From Favolaschia claudopus (taxonomy: Eukaryota > Basidiomycota > Agaricomycetes > Agaricales > Mycenaceae), in NCBI GenBank assembly GCA_037176885.1, contig JAWWNJ010000009.1, positions 1,426,001 to 1,490,000 of the forward strand: 64,000 nt of DNA, in the 5' to 3' direction. The notes under the pieces were generated by a model that saw nothing but the letters and a program-made list of their open reading frames with translations, did not search any database and was not told the DNA's origin. Shown here piece by piece: positions 1-11,403 of this stretch. The first letter of the stretch is position 1; the number at the start of each line of letters is the position of its first letter. Made by a program: the position numbers and the translations under genes.

Positions 1-175
1 CTGCGATCTCTGCTTTGTCTACTCCTTGGCGACTGGAATATGGAGCGCTCAATAAACCAGGCAATTTATCTGTGTGTTTCAAGGCTACTACGACTCTCCG
101 GAACAAGAATTGGTAGACTGGAGGCGACTACTATTCCACTACAGTATAAAACTCTGCTCACTATCTCTCAATTGA

Positions 176-928
176 TTATCGACCATTCCCCTTAACTCCC
201 TGGCAAACTGCGTCACTGGCTTTCTGTATCAATACGGCTAGTAGCATGTGGTTGATGTCCGCATCGTAGACAAGGGTTGAAAACCGCACCGGGGCCTCTC
301 CCTTTTGTCCACGCACTGCGCCTGAACTCTGGCGTACAAGGCACCTTCTGCAATTACTCAGTAATGTATGCCGTGAAGATCTTGCCACGGTGGAGATCTT
401 GCAAGGCATATATCAAGGCATATTATCAGCCCAGTGTATCCCAGACGGACATTTACGACGCTCCGACCGGCGTCAATATCTCAATATTACCTCCCAGTAA
501 TCTCCATCCCGCACATCATAGATCTAATGTTGTCTGCTCCCGTTCTTACCTCTCGTCATCTTGACCAAGAACGGCTCTCCTCGTTGTTTGCCGACCTCCA
601 GAAGACACAACGGACTCGGGGTGTCTTCTAATTTCAAGAAGAACAGATTCACCGCCGACGACGGGTAGATATCAAACAGGCTCACTTCGTTCTGGGTCTG
701 GCCATGAACTCAGTCGAACTGCGCGATCTTGGACACAACGTCACCAAGATGATGTACCTGTTCGTCGTTCATATCGTATTCCGCATAACAAGCATCTGGA
801 TGGTCAGAAACCTTCACAGATTTTAATAACCCGACCAGCGAATGCATGTTTTCTGTTGCGGACATATCTCCCGTGTTGATAGGAAAGCGAGCCGGAGACC
901 GCGTGGGAGGAGACTTGCAGTCGTCCAA
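176..928 (-). pseudogene. Degenerate coding-like remnant
   Basis: The minus strand reads for long stretches like protein (for example FDIYPSSAVNLFFLKLED just after an in-frame TGA at 710-712) but is broken by further stop codons before reaching the open segment 409-176. No family is recognised. It may be the decayed 3' part of a gene or an old mobile-element fragment. The surrounding 1-1250 holds no other supportable gene. Confidence 0.22.
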
Positions 929-1250
929 CTGTTCATATTAGGAAAATGTAAAACATTCTGTGTCCAGATCAGTCTTGTCAAAAAACATAGCTCGTGGTTG
1001 TAGGCGAAGGTATAAACGCAGTTCTGCAGTGTGGCCGATTACACGCAGTATAGCCCAGGGTGGGAAGCGCGTTTATCCGCGATACACAAGCACGACAGAG
1101 TTCTGGACGGCCAGGGACACTTTCTCCGTTCACCCGATTCCGACAACCAGCGGGTATTCTGGTTGAGCTTATAGATGCTAAACGGCGGTGCCTGATACCC
1201 TCGCTGGACGCGGGGGCAAACAACCATTCCCTTGCTTCCTCACTCCAACA

Positions 1251-4197
1251 ATGCTTGGGAGTGCTCTCAACTTTCCTGCCCACGACCTCCTCGATGACCG
1301 GCCCCAAAAGCGTCCGCGCAATGACGAGCCAGTCAACAACAGTCAAGACAAGGATAATTTGAAAGGCACCAAACGTCTCAGCTGCCGAGAATGTAGACGG
1401 TATGTTTCCTCGAATTCAGCTCGGCGACTGGTCGCCAAATCAATTTATTTTTGTGTTGTAGTTTGAAGCTCAAAGTGCGCGGTTGTTCACTTGTTTCCTT
1501 TCTCCATTGACGCGTCTTGACTCTTTAGTGCGATCGCGTATTCCCGTGTCAGGTTAGTGGTTTCTTGCGGGACATACGCACACCGCTTAAAGGGTATTCA
1601 AAGAGTTGCTGCAAACGAGGGTGCGCCGAAATCTGTCCTGAAGGTCTGAACATCATGGAGCACTGGTTGTTTCTCTCCTGAACGCCCCATCTCGCAGGAG
1701 CCCTGCAAAAGCGGTCGCGGATCGCGTTTTATACTCGCAAATACTGAGCAGTTGCACGAAAAGGTTTGCTAGCGTTGCCTTGCGTCCTCAAGCCAATTCA
1801 AGTCTCTGGGTCACTTCCTAGGTATCCCAATTAAGCGAGCGCGTGCGCGGACTCGAAGACGCGCTCCAAGGGTTTTCCGCCCAACATCCACTATTGGCAC
1901 CAGACCTTCTTCGGATTAAAACCTCTCAAGAGCTCTATGTTCCGCCAAGTGCCGCTTTAAACACCGATCCAACGACCTCCGCCCCCGTCGTCGCGCCCGA
2001 CATCCTTCAACTATCCGTCACATTTCCCTTCCATGGACCATGGATCTCAAAATCCGCCAACGCATCCGCGACGCTCTCCCTCCTCGCGCGGAGCCCAAGG
2101 CCCTTTGCGAAGAGGCTCGCAGAAATGCTCTTTGGCAGCAAGTTGCATGCCCGTGCCCCTGTGATCAGAATGCTTATTTTGCCCCCGCCGCAGATATAAC
2201 CTCGATCCTTCACGGACCTTCATTGATTTGCTAATACATAGCGTCTACACCACGCCTATACAAGAGCTGTCGCCGCGGCGCCTCGCACTGCTTCTCATGG
2301 TTTTGTCCGTTGGCTCACTGGTCGACCTTTCGCGGCCACTGGGTTCGCTGAATGGCGAGGCATACCATCACCTTGCGCGCGCCGCCGTATGTGAGATCCC
2401 GCTCATGGAGGAACCCGATTTCGATGAACTCCATGCTCTGTTCTTCATGATCTGGTATCACTTGGTGTTCTCCGACAACCGCAAGGCTGTCGGATACGCT
2501 TGGAATCTCATGGGTTTCGTTGCGAAACTCGCACAGGGGGTAAGTTGTTGTTTTTGTATTCGCCAGGCAATGCTGATAGTTACCCGCAACGATAGCTTGG
2601 TCTTCGTGCGTCTGTTCAGATACTATTCACAATTCAACGTCGAGAACTCTTCCAGATCGCGATGGCTCACGTATCAAAGTGATCCCTGAGGAGTATGAAC
2701 GGCGACGGGCAATATTTTGGGTAGGCTAAATTGTCGATGAGCATGGACGCGGCAACTCATCATTGTTTTGCATATAGGAACTATTGAATATGGACTGCCG
2801 CATGGTAAGAAGTAGTTCTGCGCGCTCGAAGTTTGACTGATACACACTTGCAGAGTCTGTCTCTTGGTCGTCCTCCGTCCCTTTCACTCTCCCACGTCGA
2901 CACCAAGCCACCGGCATACACGGAAAGTACCCATGTACCCAAGGACGAGATACTATGTGCGTTGAATCGCGAGAACATGCATCAATGCCCTCATTCTAAT
3001 TGCCTCTCACCGTCAGATCACGAGTGGAAAACGTCTTTCTTCATCAAGTGTCTTTCACCCATTTTGGAGGCCGTCGCAGCGGTGACGCCGCCTGAATATA
3101 AGCATCTACTAGAGCTGGACACACGGACGCGGGAATTCCCTCAGCCTGCCATGCTCACCGACTCTGGTGCGACTGCTCGATTCCTTGTAATGCAACGCGC
3201 CATTGTGGCGTCTGGTCGAGACATCGGTGCGTTCCTGTCAGAACAAGCTAGCGCGAATATACTTCTAGCTAACTCGGCTGAATTACTAGCTATCCTACAG
3301 CTACATCGACGATGTTTCACCGAGGCTTTGAGCGGGTCGTTCTCAGATCTGCATCATCCATACGCGCCGTCGGTCCTCGCCACGTATATCGGCGCCTCGT
3401 CGCTTATCGAGACTCTGGAGACACTATTTGACCGTGAACCACAACTCAGTGCACGCTTCCTGCATTTTTGGTTCAATGCGTTTTCCGCTACGGTGTGCAA
3501 GCTGCTTACTTCTATCAAAGTTTGATATACTAAAGGACAGTGCCTTTGTAGGTAACATTGGCGTTATTCGTCTCCCGCGCACCTGCGACCTCTCTTGCTC
3601 CTTATGCGATGCAAGATCTCGAGCGGATATGTCGCCTCTTCCGGCGCGTAGCAACGCTATTACCATTTAGTGCCAAATCTTTGGTAGGTTTCCTGCATCT
3701 TCCAGCTTATCGTACAATTTATTTTCTCAAAGCCCATCATGGAGAAACTCGCTGACAAGGCACGGCGCGCCTGCTCACAATGGCACTCGGATGTTCCCTT
3801 GCCCTCACCCTCCTCTACCTCAAACTCACAACTCCCGCCGGCGTTCCTCTACGCTCACCCGACCCTCGCGCGGTATGCCGAGGAGATGACCTTTGCGCCA
3901 CCCCTCGTTCCTCTGACGGGTGGTTCTGCCCCAGCGGTGGTGAGCGGAGACACAGAACCCTGGCTCCCGGATGTATACCGCTTTGCCAGCCACGGTGTCG
4001 GGGTTGACGAGCGGTATCGTGTCCAACGTGGGGGAGAAAATGTCAACGGCGACCGAGAGGAAGGCTTTGCGTCCGCGCAGCCTACGCCGTTCATCCCCGG
4101 CGAACCGCGGGTTGCAGCAAACGACGCATTCTTCCACTTCGAACACGGCGCCCTGACGGCAGAGCTTGCGGAGACGAGCTACATGGCGTGGTTCTAG
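1251..4197 (+). CDS. Zn(II)2Cys6 fungal-specific transcription factor (frame-broken)
   Basis: Predicted nuclear DNA-binding regulator. The zinc cluster is split over small exons: 1251-1399, 1462-1474, 1529-1552 and 1604-1643 read CRECRRLKLKCDRVFPC then SCCKRGCAEICP, giving all six cysteines. A short linker follows (FILANTEQLHEK at about 1726-1763, then a coiled segment from 1822), then the fungal_trans middle homology region (about 2195-3700) with GSLVDLSRPLGSLNGEAYHH, SLSLGRPPSLSLSHVDTKPP and FLHFWFNAFSATV. A variable tail ends at the stop 4195-4197. The ATG at 1251 is the last one before the basic zinc-cluster region. About ten short introns fit GT-AG. Two one-base frame breaks are needed to keep the family reading: an extra base near 1706-1710 (CAAAA) and a missing base near 2028-2036. 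The intron 2153-2193 is only 41 nt. The gene is either damaged or carries sequence errors; the target genes are unknown. Confidence 0.8.
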
Positions 4198-5408
4198 TGT
4201 GTCGCACTAGGTCTCGGTCTAGATTCCTTCGTATGGATGGCCTTCTTTATTAGTGGAATTCCGAGGGCAATTTCTCGGTCAGTCTGTATCTATTTTCCCT
4301 CCACCTTGTTTGCATGATATGTACATAGTTTGTTCTTGATTTACGCATTTGTAATTTGTAGAAAGGCACTTCATTCATCAGTAGCGTACCGGATTTTGAT
4401 AATTTGTAGCATGTAACGTGCCTTGATTTGTGCACTATAGGTCGACTCGAACTTGTATCCAATTTCAGCCCAGGCTTTCTTCCTTTTCTACTTGGTCTCG
4501 ACTTGGTCTTCGAGCTCAGGTCTGATCGTCGGCGGTAACCGTGGGATATTTAAAGCTTCGGATCATCCAATTGATTTTTTTCGTCTTTGTTTCCAACCAC
4601 GACATTCCACACCAATCGATTCTCTTCATGCCTCTCAAGCTTCTTTTTTTTATTCTGACCCTCCTTGAGTTCGCCGGTTAACGTTCACCACAAGCATAGT
4701 CAAGGCCCCGGCTTCTCTTCACGCTTGGGGCCTGTTACGCTTGTGGAAGATGGAACCAGCGGGAGGTTTTTGCTGCTTGACTTCGTTTTGAAGTTGGGCA
4801 GAGTAACAGAAATCCCTGTTGGATCGTTTCTTCAGAGTTGGGTATCGCGTCAAGGCTTTGGTCATTCTAGAGCATGCCCGTAGTTTTGAGACAGACATTC
4901 GAGCTCATTCCAGCTGAACGCATTCAAAATTTTGGCCGTTGATTTTCAGCGCGTTAATAGTGGTGGCTGCTTTCTCGATACATGCCTTTGTAGCATCACA
5001 CATCATGTGAATGGAAGGAATCGTGCTTCCATCTGTCGACACTCAGTACTCAGATTCGAGGGATTCCCTGTATGAAATGAAAGAAAACAACACTTCCAAC
5101 ACTTCCAATGATTGTGAAGAGTATTTTAGCTCCCTCTGGGCGAAGATAAGAAACACACCAGCCCGCAGGACACAGGAGAGACCACCCATAACGGTAAGAG
5201 CGAAAGCACCTTAAACACAGAAAGGAACGGCCAAAGCCGAACATCCAAATACTACTAGTTGTTAAAGTTATACATGTATATCTATTTCGTTTGCGATGTA
5301 ATGATTAGTACTCGCTGCGATAGAGTAGCAACAGTGAATGAGTGTTGTACAATGCGTGATGAACCAAGAGAAGAAAAAAGCGCGGTAGAAAAACGAAACA
5401 TCAGTCCA
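4198..5408. other. Intergenic, no gene seen
   Basis: About 1.2 kb between the 3' ends of two convergent genes. It is AT-richer than the flanks and holds only short open frames without family resemblance. Probably 3' untranslated sequence plus spacer. Confidence 0.5.
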
Positions 5409-8400
5409 TCATCTCATGCGTACTGCCTTGCCCAACTTCGTTGTCTTCTTTGAGGGCGGCGGCGATGCGGGTGCAGTATCGACAGGTGTAGTATCGACAA
5501 TGTCAACATCGTCGTCGGACGAGTCAAGAACTGAATCCTCCTGCTTCTTCTGCTGCTCAGCCCGACTCTTCTTCCACTCCGACGAAAGCTTGCCAATGCG
5601 TTCGGCTAACGACTCTCGTAGAGTCTTGGTTTCATCTTGTTTCCAATCAGTCGAACGTTCTGCAGAGCTGCGACTCTGCTTCTTCTGCCAACGTAACCCG
5701 ATCAGTTGAGGGCGAGATGGAAGAGAGTGAACCTTACCGTGATGAGGTTGCGGTAGCGTTCCGGGTCAGACATGAAAGTTTGAGCAAGATGCAGCAAATA
5801 GATCCCGCAATCGCAAAAGTTTGGTTGATGCGGAACCAGCGCTTGCTTCCCCACCGCTCTACTACTCATGTCCAGCGGTATTCCCTTCTTTTCCTGTGCC
5901 TCCAGTTGTAGATAGGTACCCAGCACATTGTACACGCGTGTGTGCCGACCTCCTAAAGAATCAAGGACGAAGACGTAGGTTCTTCAAAACATCAGAGCCA
6001 AGACACGAAAAAAGAACAAACCACCTACGACGGTTGATCATGGTCGGTTTCGGCCTCGACCTCAACTTCAACTTCAACCTCAGCTTCCTCCTCCTCTTCC
6101 GCCAACGGGTGCGCCTCCTGGGCCAGTTTGAGATCCTCGACGAGCGGAGATTGCGCTTTCCGCTTCCCTCGCGATTTCTCTGAGCCGTAGAAACTTGTCG
6201 CGTTGACTGAAGATAGATATCCCTTCGCAGTGGCACTGACTGCTGGATATGGCATGAGCAGCGGGTCCAATGATTGGTCGGGGTCCTCGGCATTACCGTC
6301 CCCATCAACCTCCATCTGCGCAGGATCAGCTGGAGCTGGACCTTCGCTCGCTGTGCGGGAGCCGCCTCCACTCCCACACTGCGGCTCCATCGATCCCGAC
6401 GGGGTTGGTTCATGTGTGGTTGTCTCAACAACTTCTACATCGTCATCGACATCCATACAATCATCTTCACCGTCGAACAGTGAATCAGGTGCATCGTCAG
6501 CATCGCGAGTTTCAGGGGCAGCAGCTTCGGTGAATGGCTCTTCGTCATTGATGGAGCATGCGGCAGTTAACTGATCAGCGACCTCCTCTTCCGCTTGTAC
6601 GTTGCTACCCGGGGAAAGCGTCCCAGATCCAGCGCGAGAACCAGCAGTCTCCATAGGACTTGGAGATCGTCGCGTTATGCTGCTGCCCTTTGAATCTGGA
6701 GGCCGAGGCTTGCTAGAGTGAGAGACGACCACCGCGTCGATTTCCGGAGATTGTTCTGCTTCTTCACGAGCTTTACGTCGAGTCTTGGGGGAATTGGTGG
6801 GGGGCAGTGGAGGTGATGGAGGCTTCAAGATATGTTCTGGCTGGTATATGATGGCAAGATACCAATGGAGACTGCGAAACCACATAAGTTGTGTGAATCG
6901 GCAGGACGCATGAACTTACTTCTCGTTGATGGGAACAATGATATACTTCTTCTCAAACAAGTCGAATTTAGCCGTCCATTTTCGGACGCTCTCGTACCCC
7001 TTTTCGGGGAATCTTTGGATAGGTAAACGATGGTAGCAAGTTTCAAAGAAAGAGATGGCACTTCTTCTTGTCCTTGGATTCCTTATTGTCTAATTTCTTG
7101 TAGAAAAAAGAACTGAACACATGGATCTGTTTCGCTAGTTCAGGATTCTCCTTCTCAAGCTCTTGCAGCCAGAGTCTGGATTGAAGAGCCTGAGTAACTG
7201 TAGTCAGCGTAAAAGACGAACCACCTACTTGAGGCCGAACTCTATCAGAGTATCGTTGAGGAATTCCCCGGGCTCAAGGCGAGCAACGTCCCCGTTCGTG
7301 ATGTTCACCGCACCGGTTTGATTGGGTGGGTATACCAGTATTCTGCGTGAAGGTCGTGAGCGAGACTCTATCATTGGCATAGCCATACATACACCTCGTC
7401 CGCGTCAGCGACCGGTTGCTTCGGTACAATCGTGTTTCTAGTCGAGCGACGCACGAAGTCTGATTCACCTCCTCCACCGAAATATTTGCTGAGAAAGAGA
7501 GTGAGAGGTGGCTGATAACTTCTGAGAGATTTTACACACCTGAACGCTGGAGGAACAGGACGCTCGGGCGACCCAATTTCTATCGGTGCGTTTGAACTGC
7601 CTTGACGCTTGGATCGTGTCGTTGCCGTCGACTTGAGGGTGTTCGGAATAATCCGATCAGGTGGAGGGGGGGACCAATCATCAAGTGAAGGTATTCCACG
7701 GATTGCAGGAGATTTCTTCCGGCTTTGTTTCGGGACCTTAGGAGCATCAACGGACTTCTCTGCTTCCGCGGTTTCCCTCTCAGCGCGGGTCTTAAAAAGC
7801 TCGGCCGTACGTTTCGCCGTTTCCCACTGTCCTTGCCCACTTTTTACGCTGGAAAAGTGTAAGAAAACCGGGGAAGTGAGTTTGAAAAAAAAAAAAACGC
7901 ACGTGAGTGTGTGGCGTCCTTCGACACATTTGAACGTTTTGATGAACTCCGTATACGCTGCATCTGCCCATGTCGGTGATGCGCAATCGAACTTGATTAC
8001 TATGTCGCCTTTGCCGCGGGTGTCGCCTATAGCGAGGGTGAGCACAGCGTATAAACCCAGCTACTACGCAAACCGACCCCGCTGAAAGTAACTGGCGTAG
8101 CCGACGCCGATTTCCTTCTGATTGCCTTCCTTACTTTTGGCTTTCGCGAACGTCCTCAAGCACAAGATCTTCTCTCCACTATCCTCCGGCTTCACATACT
8201 GTGGTTTCGGGAATAAGCGCTCATCGCTTCAAGAACTTTGCACCAGCCTTACAGACACGCTTTGTGCAACATAGTTGAGGAGAATCTCCTCTGAATGTTT
8301 AGCTGGAGCGTTAGGATTGTTGCCGGATCGGATGGTTATCGTCGGTGCCTTGGGAGGCCAAACGAGATGATAAGGAGTATCGAAGAACTTGTAGCCAAGA

Positions 8401-9485
8401 TACCATGCTTTGATGGGTAGACAGTTGCTTTTGGCCGATGGCTTGCTTGAACTGGGAACTGGAGCTTTCGGGGGTTCCGCGGCAGCGGCAGCGGCACCTG
8501 AGGGATTCTAACGAGACGAGCGATAAGTGATACGACTACAAACGGTTGATTCGCGAATGCAACATACTTTGGCCTTCATGCGGCTCTTGATTTGCTGTCT
8601 GGGAACGTTCCCCGGCACGGTTCTGAGATCTAGACGAGGATGGGTTTGGTGTATACTTGCATCCGACGTTTTGCCCTCAATGGCCTTGATCTTGTTTTGC
8701 ACATGCCCCGGCCTGGGCAAGGTGTCAAGAGGGTCGGAATCGTAAGAAGTAATGGGGTCAGTGTCCAAATCTTCTGGAGCCAGCGGTGGCACATCCATGG
8801 CGTCCCGACGCAACTTCTTGGTGGATTCACCATCAGCAATGGGGTGAGATTTTCGACGCGAAGATTCGGCAGCTCGGGAGTCAAGATTGAATTTATGTGA
8901 GTGTGGATTCGGAAGAGCCTGGCCCACATCTTCGTCTTCATAGTCCTCAAGGTTGATTACGATGGCGCCGTTGTCGTTTGAGCTACCGAGCCTCTGCTTA
9001 CGGGGTGGACCTACATAAAAACGGCTAATGAGGAAATAATCGCGGAAGTCTCAACTCAGCGTACTGTCGCTGGCTTTCTTCCTGCGAACCGGTCCATCTA
9101 ATCTCGGTTTCTTGTTCGGATGACTTTGATTGCTGACATACTCCAGATAGGTTTTGGAAGGGGCGCTGCCTCGAGTAGAGTGAAGATTATTCTGAGTGCG
9201 ACCACTAAAGGGATTGCGGGCGCCTCCGACGGACGGCTACAAGTAGTTTGAGTGGCAGAAGGGACACAGTAGTGAGCTACTCACGCGGTGATTATTGTTG
9301 CTGGAGGGAGTGTTTATACGAGTCGGCTGCTTGGTCCAAGGGCGAAGCTCCTGGTCTGAGGCCAAGGGTCTTGAGGACGACGCGTCGCGTAATTGGCCAT
9401 GGTTCACTGCTCCTAGAGTGTGTCCACTGAGTGCATTAATCGAGTTGCGGTCGTCGACATTCAGGCCCAGAGGTGGATAGGACAT
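5409..9485 (-). CDS. ULP2: Ulp1-family SUMO protease, Ulp2/SENP6-7 type
   Basis: Cysteine protease expected to remove or trim SUMO chains from nuclear proteins. The N-terminus (start MSYPPLGLN at 9485) is a long basic, serine-rich, low-complexity region. The catalytic domain opens with EFLNDTLIEFGLK near 7235-7275. The catalytic His lies in PINENLHWYLAIIY (His codon straddling exons near 6870), the Asp in VFVLDSLGG near 5965, and the Cys in NFCDCGIYLLHL near 5815, in the canonical order. Between His and Asp sits an insertion of roughly 270 residues, strongly acidic, with an alternating Glu-Val run encoded at 6057-6090; a split catalytic domain is typical of the Ulp2/SENP6/SENP7 branch. The C-terminus is a Lys/Glu-rich tail ending KAVRMR. 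Several short introns interrupt it. The catalytic triad is complete, so it is probably active. Confidence 0.85.
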
Positions 9486-9724
9486 GGGCCACCGAGGGCA
9501 AGCGTCGATTTGCCGAATGAGTGTAGCGAGTGTGACTCCGTGACACCTCCCCCCTCGGCTCAACCTGCCTCAACTCACACCTCAACTTGTCTCAATTCTG
9601 TCTGCCAAGGCTCCAGAAACCCATATAAATGCGCTGGATGCCTCACACTCAGTAACCTAAGAGTGTCGCCCCGCGTTCACTCCACGATTCCAGCGCGTAG
9701 CACCAGCCAATAATCGAACCACCC

Positions 9725-11140
9725 TCAAAGTCTATAAAAATCTGCAACAAGATACAAGCTTCCTGCGAGTACAACCAGGCCATCTTCCTCCCCTTTCCGC
9801 TTGGCTGCCCACTCCAACGCACGACCCAACCCTCCCGGCGCATCCGACTCATCAAGCCAAGTCTCAGCCTCTGGATCCAAACTCTGGACCACCTCCTGCA
9901 GCTCGACAGGCGGTACACATTTCACCCACGGCATCCCCTCCGGTGGCGTGAAATCCACAAGTGCTACACTTGTGCGAACCTGTATATTTGCTGGTGTCTC
10001 CAACGGAAAAAGCGGCGCGAGTGTCTCGCGTGGCGTCTTCGGTGGTGAATGGGAGAGGGCGAGGACATATGTCAGCGACAACGGACGTGACGGCGCGCTT
10101 TCATGGTGCATGGCTACGAGCTGAGATACATAGGTGCCTAGAGTCTTGGATGATGCGGGATTATGTGCGCCATCTGCGAGCACGAGAAGTGGTGGCGAGC
10201 CCAACGTGTGGAATGAAAGCCTTCCCGGCCACTTCGCACTCCGTATGCCTCTCGCAATCACCTCATCTGTGAAACGACGACGAACGGATGTCCACGACAC
10301 ATTCATGAGCACAGCGGAAACCACAGACACTGCCAGAGCGAGGTTGTCGAGTTGGTGCTCGCCGTGCAGCGGCAGCAGCGCAAGTACGGGATGTTCAAAG
10401 CACGGCATGGAAAATCGCACGGGGAGGGGAAGTGGGGGAACGAATGGAATAGCAGACAGCGAGAATGGTGGTAGAGGGGCTCCGTCGATAGAAGCGTCCC
10501 ACTCTCGTGTAAGGACCGGTAACGCGTAAAGCAGCTCCGCCCCAGCCGCATTGACGGCCTCCTCGACAGCGGTCTCAACATCTGGGTGCGCCTGACCGCC
10601 TACGACAAAGGGCTTCCTTCTCCGCGCAATTCCTGCCTTCTCCTTGGCAATGGCGGAGACGGAATTCCCCAAGAATGCTTGGTGGTCCAGGTCGACTGAG
10701 GTCAAAGCGGACACAAGCACGCACTCGTCCGAGATGATATTCGTAGCGTCGAGCCGCCCACCCATGCCCACCTCTAAAACCACCACATCAAGCTCCGCGC
10801 GTTCAAAAATCACCAGCGCAGTGAGTGTGAGGAGCTCGAAACTGCTGGCGCCGATATTGCGTTCTTGATCAGTACGCACTATCTCAGCGCGAGTTTGTTC
10901 GTAGATCTCGAATGATACACTTTCTCCGTTAATAACGATGCAGTCGTTCACGGAAACGAGGTGGGGACTATTGAACCGTCCTACGGAGAGAGGCGGGGTC
11001 GAGGAGGAAAGCATGGAGGCGACAAGGGCTGACACGCTGCCTTTGCCATTCGTTCCGGCGATATGGCATGTTGGACGCGTATAAGCAGGGAATAGGCGGG
11101 CAAGGCGCTGGATGCGGTCGAGAGTAAGATCGATGGACAT
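9725..11140 (-). CDS. FOL3: Dihydrofolate synthase (Mur ligase family)
   Basis: ATP-dependent ligase joining dihydropteroate and L-glutamate to make dihydrofolate, the penultimate step of de novo folate synthesis. It is an intronless frame of 471 codons from ATG 11140. The ATP-binding loop HIAGTNGKGSVSA is near residues 28-40, followed by the Mur-ligase segments FNSPHLVSVNDCIVINGE, EVGMGGRLDATN and TSVDLDHQAFLG, and an ADGAHNPASS motif in the C-terminal domain. It resembles yeast Fol3 (dihydrofolate synthase) more than the longer folylpolyglutamate synthase Met7, but the two cannot be separated with certainty by eye. An in-frame GTG 36 nt upstream is not favoured as a start. Its stop lies about 240 nt from the start of the Ulp2-type gene, same strand. 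Confidence 0.88.
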   Translation of the reverse strand: MSIDLTLDRIQRLARLFPAYTRPTCHIAGTNGKGSVSALVASMLSSSTPPLSVGRFNSPHLVSVNDCIVINGESVSFEIYEQTRAEIVRTDQERNIGASSFELLTLTALVIFERAELDVVVLEVGMGGRLDATNIISDECVLVSALTSVDLDHQAFLGNSVSAIAKEKAGIARRRKPFVVGGQAHPDVETAVEEAVNAAGAELLYALPVLTREWDASIDGAPLPPFSLSAIPFVPPLPLPVRFSMPCFEHPVLALLPLHGEHQLDNLALAVSVVSAVLMNVSWTSVRRRFTDEVIARGIRSAKWPGRLSFHTLGSPPLLVLADGAHNPASSKTLGTYVSQLVAMHHESAPSRPLSLTYVLALSHSPPKTPRETLAPLFPLETPANIQVRTSVALVDFTPPEGMPWVKCVPPVELQEVVQSLDPEAETWLDESDAPGGLGRALEWAAKRKGEEDGLVVLAGSLYLVADFYRL

Positions 11141-11403
11141 GGGAGTTGACAAGCGAGTCACAATCACGCTTGTCACTCCTCACGAGGCTGTGACTAATGG
11201 CGTCGCGCTACTTTCTTGTCGCTGGGATGTTGCTCGGTCGCATGTAGCCAAAAGAGAAAAAAAACCGAACGACCCGAAATACCATTCCAACTTGAAGCAG
11301 CAAGGGGGAAAACATTGCCAGTGGAATGACATGAGACAACTCTGAAACGGTTTTACGGTCAATACGTAGTACAAAACGATATCAGGCTACTGCGCTTGAT
11401 CAT

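Noticed and set aside
5416..5709. Serine-rich plus-strand frame at the end of the Ulp2 gene
   Set aside because: It is the reverse complement of the Lys/Glu-rich C-terminal exon of the protease.
7885..7898. Long A run in the Ulp2 gene as a possible frameshift site
   Set aside because: It falls in or beside an intron of the minus-strand gene; surrounding exons keep the frame.
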